DNA of 64,000 bases from Eledone cirrhosa. Its lineage: Eukaryota > Mollusca > Cephalopoda > Octopoda > Eledonidae. Where the stretch lies: NCBI GenBank assembly GCA_964016885.1, contig OZ024740.1:303828405-303892404 (forward strand), in the 5' to 3' direction. The notes beneath the pieces are model-generated. The model had not been told where the DNA came from and did no database searches. It saw only the letters and a list, made by a program, of their open reading frames with translations. Positions within the stretch are counted from its first letter, which is position 1. Each line of letters starts with the position of its first letter. The position numbers were made by a program, and so were the translations under genes. Below, piece by piece: positions 22,201 through 34,200 of this stretch.

Positions 22201-25200
22201 TTATCAAATGCTTATATTATACTTTCTTTCAAACAACTTCTTACTCACTTTATAATTGTTATAAGTTACATATATCTTCAGGTTGCTTTTTTTAAACTTC
22301 AATGCCCACATTTCACTTTTTATATTACACTACCTATATTTCGCTGACCTCAGTTCATGCATTTTTTCTGTAATCATATTTTTCCAAAATGTTCTATTAT
22401 ATGTTATTCTTTCTAGGTCATGTTGATTTCACTGTTGAAGTTGAACGAGCGTTGCGTGTCCTTGATGGAGCTGTCACTATACTAGATGCCTCAGCAGGTA
22501 TCTAACTGCCTTTTTAAAAATAATTGTCTCATATTCATACAGTTAGTTTTTCTTAAATGAAATATTGCACTATATTGTATTCGACATTTAAAATATTTTT
22601 GATAGCCAGAAGGAAATAGCTATGCTCAGGTAGTACAAGTAATGTATATATTTCATGCATAATAAGATTTCAAGTAAACTCTTGGATCTGCAATGTAAGT
22701 GTGAGAGAAAAGCAGAGCTTGGACGAGTTGAGGGAGAAGGTGGGTTTAGGAGGAATCTGAGGTGGTGTGCAGAAGAGAAGACTGCGTTGGTATAGACATG
22801 TGATGTGTATGGACAATGATTGCTGGGTGAAGAAGTGTCAGGAAATGCCAGTGAAAGGAAGCCACTGTAGAGGTAGACCAAGAAAGACCTGGGCAGAGGC
22901 TCTGAAAGTTGATCTCAAATCACTGAGACTCACAATGGAGATGAGAAAGGAACATGACCAGTGGAGAGATGCCTTGCTGAAAAGGACCAGTCCAACCCAT
23001 GCAAGCATGGAAAAAGAGACGTAAAAACGATGAGGATGATGATGATGATGGTGGTGGTGGTGGTGGTGGCGGCGGCGATGACAACAAAATAATTTCAGAA
23101 CACTTACAAGACTATATATAAATCCTTTTATAACTTAAGTAAGAATACAAAATAATGAATTTGATTGATTCCAGTACAGGACTAGTCATTATTTAATCAA
23201 TTTCTGTTGTGAGGTTACTCTTGTCACTAAATTGTGCTTCTGAGTAAGGTTCCTAACTCTGATTTATCCAGTTTCCAGTTTACCTGACTAGACAAAATGC
23301 AGAGCCTGCTCTTGCTTTACAATTACATAGTTTTCAGTAGGATAGACATCATCATCATCGCCGTCGTCATTTTAATGATGATATCTATCCTACTGGAACT
23401 ATGTAACTGTTGAAAAACAATTGCTCCAACAAATAATGATTCCCAATATGATAAATAGTTAAGGCTCTTAACACCTGATGAAGTGGTAGGGTACTATTCT
23501 GTGACAGCAGAGTCCATCCCTTTCCAAGTCAGAACATAACCAATGTCTTCCAGTTAAAGAAAGAGAGCAAGAAATAGAAGATGAAGAATCAACTTTAGCA
23601 CTAGACTAGTATTTTATTTATTGACCAGGAAAGGATGAAAGAAAGTTTTCCTTGGCAAGATTTAACCCTTTAGTTGCCAACATGACCAAAACCAGCTTGG
23701 GTTCTATGAAATAAAACCACACATTTTAAAGGTTTCCAATTTATATTAAAATTTTCCAACATAATTTTATATAAGAACCTTACATTAAGTTACTATCTTA
23801 GTAATGAGATAATTAATAATTTTAGTAAATCCCTTAAAATTCTTCAATTAATTGAAATTGTGTGTATTTCATTAAAACTGTGGTCATGAAAGGGTTAGAC
23901 TCAGAACATAGGAAGTAGAAACAAATACTGGGACATTTTTTTTATCTGACCCCTTAATGACTGCTAACTTGCTGCCTATAAAGCAATAATACAGTGTTGT
24001 ATTGAAATGAAATAAGTAAAATAAGGTATGGAGATATGTAAATTGAAAAACAGTGCAAGAGTTGAGAAATAAAAAGGGGATTGAACATGAGACATTGGTT
24101 CATCGTCATCATTATTTAACGTCCATTTTCTATGCTAGCATGGGTAGGACGAGCTGTCCCATTGTAAGAGATTAGGTCAGAGGACCATGTTTTGCTCACA
24201 CAGAACTGATTATGGCTTGGTTACTACAGCTGGATGCCCTTCCTAACGCTAACCATATTTACAGTTTATACACTATATATAACAACACATACAGACAAAT
24301 GTATTGTTACCTCTTTAACTACCTTACTAGCAGTACAGTTTTGCACATTAAGGTGGTACTGCGTTGATGTTATGCATGAGAGATGACAACAAAACAATGA
24401 ATAGACAGGAAAATTTTATGAGTGGAGTCTTACAACTAAATGAGATACATATGTGGAAATTTACAACTGAGAGTACGAACTCGCCCTTGGACAGGATGCC
24501 TGTCCATTGCAGGGTTAAACCCCCAGCTTTTGCTGGTACTCATTTTCAGCTGAGTATACCAGAACAATGTGAAATAAAGTGCTTTGCTCAAGAATACAAC
24601 ACACAACCCAGGAATCAAACCCATGACATTATGATCATTAGTCAATACCCTACCACTAGCCTTCACACACATACATATATATATATGCTTTTTGTAACAT
24701 TAACACTGATGTAAGTAGTCATAATTTCTGTATTTCATCGATAAAAAGTCAATTTTTCCCTACTCCTGGTGTTTTTTGTTGCATATTTGTGTGGAAACAA
24801 GACATATTTTCAAGTTAGATGGATATAGGCAAGATCACAATATCTTCAACAAATTTAAACTCATAATTGATAAGCTGTTAACATTATACAATGGCTATAG
24901 TAAATTTGTTTTAAATGTTCTTTTAAAGGTGTCGAAGCTCAGACATTAACAGTGTGGAGACAAGCAAATCGATATTCAGTTCCTCAAATCATTTTTCTCA
25001 ACAAAATGGATAAACCAAAAGCAAATGTAAAACTTTGTCTTCAATCAATACAACGCAAACTACGAACAGAACCATTACTTTTGTCACTTCCATTAGGTAG
25101 TGGGAGTAATTTTGATGGTTTTGTTGACTTGATCACTTTAGAAATGTGGAAGTGGTCAATGCATTCTCGAGATGGAACAAAATTTCGTGTTGAAAAAATT

Positions 25201-28200
25201 AACAAATCTAATCCAGATCTCATTGAAAAAGTTATGTCATACAGAACACATCTGATTGGTCAGTTGTCTGATTTGAATGAAACAATTGCTGAGTATGTAC
25301 TTGAAGACTATGATTTAAATGATATTCCTGCTGAAGTTATATATTCAGCAATAAGACAAGTGACATTACAACAGAAAGCTGTACCTGTTTTATGTGGCAG
25401 CGCATTGAAAAACAAAGGGGTGCAACATCTATTGAGTGCTATTAATCATTATTTGCCATCACCTCAGGATGTAAAACATGACTTCTTAAAATATTATGAC
25501 AAAAGTTTAGTTTGCTTGGCTTTTAAGATAATCCATGACAAACAACGTGGACCGCTGACATTTCTTCGCATATACAATGGAGAATTAACGAATGGTGCTT
25601 CTATTTATAATGTCAACCAGAAGCAAAATGAGAAGGTAATGAGGTTGTTACAAATTAATGCTAATGAATATGAAGAAATACCCAAGGCAAATTCTGGCAG
25701 TATTGTTTGTGCTGCTGGATTTAAACAGGTTTGTTAATGCTTCTTTTTCCAATATCTATGGTTTTTATGCCAATTTTGTGAGTTTAATTTGAATAAGATT
25801 TCTGTTTTCAAAAAAATATATACCACTTCAAAAAATATATATATACAGGATGTTTATGAAAAACATTTGAGAGCTTTTTGCTATAAAGTTTTAAGGCTGT
25901 AACCAACGTCACACACCTAACCCCAACAAATGCAAGAGGAAGTGTTTCTTGCTCCTTAGCAAAAGTAGGGCGATATCTAGTTGTGATAAATGCTAAACAG
26001 TGAGAAACAACACGTTGTCGATTACTTCCCTTTGCATTTGCTGACGTTAGGTGTGACATTGGTTGGTTACCACCTTAAAAATTCTTAGCGAATGGTTCTC
26101 AAATATTTTTCATAAATATCCCGTATATTATTCAATATATGATACATAAAATGTCTGGCAACTGATTTGGTAGACACCCACAAGATTATTAACCATCTTT
26201 CCAACAACAACCCTGAACACCTTTTTGAATTCCATGTGTCTAACACCCATGGACATGATTACAAAATCAGAAAGCAGTACAGCTCCCATGACTTTCAGAA
26301 ACATTTTTTCATGCTCAGAGTTGCTGAAGCATGGAACAAACTACCTGCACTAGTTGTTAGTTGTTGGGACACTGCATCCTTCAAAACTTCCATGCTTCCC
26401 AAAATTCTCCAACATTACACCTGATATTCCCTCTCCATACACATGCATGCATGTGTGTGTCTGTGTGTATATCATGACTCATACACTTTTCACTTTCCTG
26501 ACATTTTACATTATTCTATGTACTATACATGCACATTTGATGAGTTGTAGTGCACCTGAGTACTGTACACAATAATTTTCATTATTATTATTACTATTTT
26601 GTTTATAATAGGGTGGTGGATTGACAGTATCGGTAGAGGGTTGGACGCCATGTTTTGCAGCATAGAGTTACGGCCCTTTATGATCTGAGTTCAAATCCCA
26701 TTGAGGTTAACTTTGCTTTTCATCCTTACGAGGTCGATAAAATAAAGTACCAGTAATGCACTGGGATAATTGCTGGCCTTGTGCCAAAAGTAGAAACGAT
26801 TATTATTATTTTGTTTGTTTGTTTTCAGACAATCACAGGCGACACCCTTGTAACAAGTTATGCAACAGCTAATGCTGCCATGAAACTTTACAAGAAAGAA
26901 CATTTAAGTAATGTTGATAGAGAAGATGGGGCAGATCTGCAAACAAATGAAGAAGAAAGTAACAGTATAGACAGCCCAATTTTGGCTGGCTTAGATATCC
27001 CAGACCCTGTGTTCTTCTGTTCTATTGAAGCTGAGACTATATCAGAGCAGAAACAGTTAGATACTGCTCTTGAATGTCTTCAAAAAGAAGACCCCACTTT
27101 ATCTGTGAAAATTAACCCTGACACAGGAGAAACTGTACTATGTGGCATGGGTGAATTACATTTGGATATTGTACGCAACAGAATTAAGCATGAATATAAC
27201 TTAGACGTTCATCTTGGAACACTGCAAGTGGCTTACATGGAAACCATCAAAGAGGCGTAAGGAATATTTTTATTTATTCTTATATAGTAATTGGTGGAGA
27301 TGCATGGCCTAGTGGTAAAGGTGTTGGACTTACGATTATAATGTCATGGGTTCAATTCTTGGGTTGGGCTGTGTGTTGTGTTCTTGAGCAAAACACTTTA
27401 TTTTACATTGCTCCAGTATACTCAGCTGAAAATGAGTACCAGCAATAACTGGGGGTTTAACCCTGCAATGGACTGGTGTCTCTGTCCAGGGGAAGTCTTG
27501 TACTCTCAGTTGCCACACACCATGAAACTAGGATAACCACTGACCTGATAAGCCACCTAATTTGAAACAGACTTTAGATTAGACTTATATGGTCATTGGA
27601 TATTTAGAGTGTTGGCTAATGTAGATTTTGGATTTATAAACATTTTATTTCTACAATTATTTTCTTGCAATTATCACCATCATAATTATCACAAAGAAAT
27701 AATTCTGTTTTTCATAAGAGATTTAGTCTTAATGTATAAATCCAACAAATCTCCCTTTCAGATTTACATTGTACTCTCAGGTCTCCAATAATAGTCGCTA
27801 CCTTATTATTCCATTCACCCCACGCCCGCTTATTCAATTTTGCTCTTCTATCTGATGAAATTTTAATTTAAGTGATAGCATTCCTGCGACAATTAATTTT
27901 CTTTAGACATTAAGACAAAAAAAAGTACATTACTAGAAATCCCATAGGTTATAAAATAAATAGAATGGGCTGGGATCTCAATATGTAAACTAAACGATTA
28001 ATTCTGAGTTTAAAAAAAAATATCAAGGGAGACAACCTAGAAAAATTATCGATTTTCCAAACCCCATCCCCTATTATTTGAGATCTGCGAGTATCCATTG
28101 ATCATAACTGCAGGAAGTCCTTATTGTTGTTTAGTTCCAGGTGGGTTAGCCAAGATATATTATTGCTAGTTAGAAACAGAGGGGAATGTTATGTTACAGT

Positions 28201-31200
28201 AAGTCATGGGGCTACTCAAAAGACTTTTTATTTAGTCTATTTATGACAGATCAACTTCATAGTGTCAATGAGAATACAATGTAGAAATTTAACATTTCAT
28301 ATCAATGCACATTTATTAAACCTTTCATTGTCATATTTCTAATGAAATACCATGTATTTTAATTAATTAATGAAGATTTATTAAAATTATAATTTCATTA
28401 AGATGGTATTTGAAACAACAAAAGTAGGAGCCCTTTAAAAATGTGTGGTTTCAAAAAACGAATGCATTTGGTAATGTGACCCTGTGTTTCCTGCACATAG
28501 GAAAAAGATGGAATAGTTATGGCTGGGATACTTTTGATCATAGATCTGCTCAGTGGAAGTTGACCTAGGGCTAAATAACAATAACAACAGTGAACTGATC
28601 CTGTAGCATGTTAAGTGTGATAGCCAAAGACATAAAACAGTATTGGTGATGGGTTACGAATCTCAGGCAGTGCACAGTACCTAGGAAAAAGGCAGGATGA
28701 TTGTATTAAGTCTTTTGATCAGAGGACTGCTGAACCCCTTTGATGCCAAATTGACTGGAAATTCCTCTGGTTTGGGGATACAAACTGCAAATTTTAATCC
28801 TTTAGCGTTTACATTACTCTATATTTACTATTGTATTTTCATGGTAAAGGCTTTACCTCACATAATTATCTCCCAATCTATAAGATTTTGATATTATTTA
28901 TTTTGAGAAGAATATCTTAGTGTAAGTATGAGTGGCCGGTTACAACCAGTTTGAACAGAAAGAGGTGAGAGAATTCTGGCCAGATATGGCCGGTTTAAAT
29001 GCTAAAGGGTTAAAGTGTTTATATTTATCTAAAAAAAAATTTCCATCATATTTCTTTGTAAGAATCTTTGTTCAGTTATGTTTCAAACACGAGCTTAATA
29101 ATTTGAAAGTTATATTACTAAATCCTTCCAAATTGTTGATTATTTGAAAATCATAGGTAGTGTCTTTCATTAGAAATATTGTAAGGAAATGGTTAAACAA
29201 AGCTAACCTGAAGTAAAACAACTTCTTTTATATCTTTCATTTTGGTTTTAAATCTTTTAGAGCTTATGTCAGTGAGGTTCTGGACAAAACTCTTGGAGAA
29301 CAACGCCATCAGATGTATGTGGCATTATCTGTAGAACCAAGTGAAACAAGAAACTTTCAACATGTTAATTTAGTTCACACCAAAGAGAACAACCTGACCC
29401 ATATCCACAGATACCAGTTGAATGCCATCGAAAATGGTGTGAAATCAGCATTAACAGCAGGTACCAAATTATGATTTTATCTTTTTATTGTTTTCTTTTG
29501 TTTTCTCTGTTCAATTCTATTCACCTTAGCATTTTAGATAAGTTTCTGCATGGGGTTTGATATATTCATAAATTCACAGATTTGCAGAGTTTTTTTTTGG
29601 GGTGGGGGGGGTCCAAAGGGGAGAGCTTGTCTTGGATTGTTGAGTATGGATACATTATTTCATGATCTACACAGAATCAGGAGTCTGGGTTACAGCCGGA
29701 TGGATGCCCTACCTAACCTCAATCCATATTTTATGCATTGGTATGATATATGCCACTCATATTATTTATATATGACATAAACAAACATCACCAGTTGCTT
29801 TAAGTGTTGTCAATATGAAGTCAAGCAATAAAATGACATGCATATATCATCATCATATATATATAGTTGCTGAGACGCTGAAGGCATCAGGAGAAGTAGG
29901 CACTAAACTGGTTGCACGCATCATCAATCAAGCTATATATGGTGGTGTCATACCCAAAGACTGGTGCAGCAGTATTCTCATAAATTGCTACAAAGGTAAA
30001 GGGGATGCTCTGGAGAGGAGCAATTATAGGGGCATAAAGCTGATGGATCAGGTTATGAAAGTGGCAGAGAGAATATTAGCGCAACTGATTAGAGAAAGGA
30101 TCAAATTAGATGAGATGTAGTTTGGTTTTGTGCCTCGGAAAAGTAAAACAGATGCCCTCTTCTTAGTGAGGCAACTACAAGAGAGGTTCTTAGAGAAGAA
30201 TAAGCTACTATACTTAGCTTTTGTTGACCTAGAGAAGGCCTTTGATAGGGTACCCCGATCTGTCATCTGGTGGTCCCTACGGAAACTAGGTGTAGAGGAA
30301 TGGCTTGTGAGGAAAGTGCAAGCTATGTACAAGGGTGCTGTCAGTAAAGTGAGAGTAGGAATGGAGTTTAGTGAGAAAATTCCAGATACAAGTAGGTGTA
30401 CATCAGGGTTCGGTCCTCAGCCCGCTCTTGTTCATTATAGTCCTCCAAGCCATAACAGAGGAGTTTAAGACTGGATGCCCATGGGAACTTCTCTATGCTG
30501 ATGATCTGGTTCTTATAGCAGAATCAGTAGAGGAGCTAGAGAATAAAATCTGGCTATGAAAACAGCAGTTGGAATCAAGAAGACTGAGAGTGAACATAGC
30601 TAAGACAAAAGTGTTGATAAGTAGAAGAGAGAACAATACTCTGATTCCATCAGGGAAATGGCCATATTCAATATGTAGGAAAGGAACTGGCATAAATTCC
30701 ATAAAATGTACGCAATGCAGATCTTGGGTACACATGAGATGTAGTGGGATAGCAAGCAAACTAACAGGTAGGGAAAACTACTCCCGCTTTTTTACAGTAT
30801 CTATCTACCAAATTCCCTCGCAAGTTATTAGTAGAAGATACTTAACCTATAAACACCCAAATCAGGATGGGCAGATGAACTGGAATACCATTTAAATGAG
30901 TCCCTTGTGTAGACTACTTTTTTAATGGATAACAATGACTTTATAATCACATCTAGTGGTTTTAATGGACATGTTGGATAATGCTGTGATTGCTTCCAAT
31001 GTGCCCACAAAAGCTTTGGGTTGGGTACAAGAAATGAGGAGGGATCAATACTCATGGAGTTGTGATGCTAATGATCTGACTATCAGCCACACAAACTTCA
31101 GAAAACCAGCCAGCCACTTGATCACCTGTAAGTCAGGCAAGTACATATACCAGATAGAATTTATTCCCATCTGAATTCAAGAGGAGTGGAACTCCCACAT

Positions 31201-34200
31201 AATTTGGTAGTTAGCAACTTTAGAGTTAGAGCTAATCAAACTCAGAAACAGAAGGCAATTTGGTGGAGAAGGTTATCATCACCATTTAACATCCATTTTC
31301 TATGCCAGCATGGGTTAAACAAGCTATCCTATTGAGACAAGCCAGATCAGATGACCATGTCTTGCTCATACAGAACAGATTCTGGCTTGGTTTCTACAGC
31401 TAGATGTCCTTCCTAATGCTAACTATATTTACAGGGTACTAACTATAAGTACTGGGTACTTTTGTTATGACACCTTCTCAACCACTGAGCTGGGAACTCT
31501 TTGTCATAGCACCAATATTACCACTTTACAGTGTAGGCTGGGGGATGGGAGGTGCATGGAGATTGGAGAGGTTGAGCACTTATCTGGTGAAGAATGGGGT
31601 GTAGGGATGTGGGAGGTAGGGAGCATGGTGCATACTATATGTATGCTTCAACCCATACACATTGGAAGGTGGGTCTTCTGTATTACTGCCTAACACCAAA
31701 GATCTCGATCCTCTATCATTGCCTTTGAGAGGTGCAATTGTGCAAGGTCAGCTTTTATTACCTCATCCTAAGTCTTCCTACTCTATAGCTTCTCTATCTA
31801 TATAGAAACACACACATATGTAAATATGATGATGATGATGATGATATATATATGTGTGTGTATATATATATATACACATACACACATACATATGTTACAT
31901 TGGACCTCAGTTTGTTTTGACAATAAGTGTCCCAGTGATTGCGCATTCCACCACACATATATAAATGTGATGATGATATATATGTGTGTTTATATATATA
32001 TATACACACACACATATGATGCATTGGACCTCAGTTTGTTCTGACAATGAGTGTCCCAGTGACTGTGCATTCCACAAACATATTTGCTCTTAATGTAATT
32101 CTCAGGGGTATTCAACAAGACACAGTATATATCAAGACTGACCCTTTGAATTACAGGTGAATGGACTGGAGCAATGTGAAATAAAGTGTCTTGCTCACAA
32201 TGTGTTGTTAGGTATCAAACTGATGACTGAGAGCTGAATACACTAACCACTAAGCCACATGTCTTTACAAATTAGCCATAAAAAGCAAAATGAAAAAAAA
32301 ATGTTTATCTTTTCAATTAATGATTTGGAGAAAAAAAGTCCACTTATGTTTCTTTATTTGCATATGTAATCCAGTATTCAACCAGGTTTACATAACTTGT
32401 GCAGCCAGTCATTGGGGAGCCACTGGTACAGCCAGTCATTGGGGTGCCACTCTAATTGTTTGTCTGTGTGTTCATCATGGCGTTTCAATGAGCCTTAAAA
32501 ATGTTTGGCAGTGCCCATCTCCTCTCCAAGCGTATATTTATATATTTCATAAAATAAGTGAAGTTTAGCAAGATAATGTTTTACAAAATGTAGCCTTGTT
32601 AGATGTCAGTTAATTTCTATGCAATCTTGCAACATAAAAAGATCCCCCATCCCGGATATAAAATCTCTCCTAGCTTTCTATAATTCTTAGCTAGTGATTA
32701 ACTAAGAGTAAACTTCTGTACCTACCATTCATTGACCTGAAGAAAGCTTTTCAGTGAGAACCCCACTCCATAATCTGGTGGGATGTTAGCAAACTAGGAG
32801 TAGATGAGTGCTGTACAAGCCATGTACAGTCAGAAGGTTAGAAGAGTTAACACTGGGTATAGTAATAAGTTTAGCATGTAAATGAGGGTCCACTAGGGCT
32901 CTTTCATCAGCCTCCTTCTGTATTTTATAATCCTTCAGGCTATAACAAATAGGTTTAAGATTGGTAGTTTGTGGGAATTTTTATATGCAAATGTCCTAGT
33001 TCTCATAGCTTCATCCACAGAGGAACTAGAAAACAAATTCCAGATTTGGAAGCAAAATCTGGATTCAAAGGGCCTTAACCCTTTAGCATTTAAACTGGCC
33101 ATATCCGGCCAGAATTCTCTCACTTCTTTATTCAAACTGGCTATCTGGCTGTTCATACTGATGTTAAGGTATTGTACTCAAAATAAATAACATCAAAATC
33201 TCATAGATTCGATATTATGAGAGATAAGTATGTAAAGTAAAGCTTTTACCGTGAAAATATAATAGTAAATATAGAGTAATGTAAATGCTAAAGGGTTAAC
33301 GTCAACTTAGTGAAGATTCCATCAGGGAAATGACCGTTCTCAATATGCAAAAAAATGGAGTTGGTCGAAATTTGATACAGTAACATATGGGTAAACAAGA
33401 GATGTACCAGTTTGTGGGCAGGTTAACAAAGAATGTAAACTATGTATGTGGCACACTCTGTTTTCTTTAATAATGATATTTTTTTATTATTATTTAATTA
33501 TAATTGCTTAATATCGTGTTTGTTTTGTTTTTCTATATTTATTCAGGTCTGATTCTAAACTTTCCTGTCATTCATGTGTCTGTATCACTTCATGAAGTCA
33601 GCATTGGATCTAGAACTTCACTTCCTATGATTAGTGCTTGTGTGATGACTGCAGTTCAAAAAGCCTTACTTAAAGCTAACACTTTTCTGATGGAACCTCT
33701 TATGAATGTTCAGGTAATAACAATTTCTTAAATAAGCACAAGGCCATCAGGTGTTTGTAAAATCAACCTTAACATGCCACATGTGTATATTTATATATAA
33801 CTCTGTGTGTAACTCTTGAAAATTTATACACAAACATACATGCATACAATGCATTTCCTATATCAGTCATGTTGCTACAATAAGTTCACTTTCTACTTGT
33901 AAGATCCTGGGTTCTGACCCTAAATTTGTTCCTGTAAATAGTTATGTCTCCAAAGTTACTCATCATATATTTAATCCTGTATATCATTTGTACAATGTTT
34001 TATGATTGGATGTTCTACTTGACACCAGCCCTTTTAGTGACTTCATATGATACACAGGAATACAGCATGCCTATTCTAAACTGAAAGCACACATCTTTAT
34101 CTTATAAAATAATTTTCTTTATCTTGTCAGCCATAAATAGTTTTTCCCTTTCTAATGTGAATTTATATAAATGATGTTTTAATTCTTTCAGATAAGTTGT

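Noticed and set aside
24952..25737. Independent gene starting at 24952
   Set aside because: It is internal GFM2 exon 4; the first codon is GTG within the conserved TVWRQA motif, and the exon starts at 24929.
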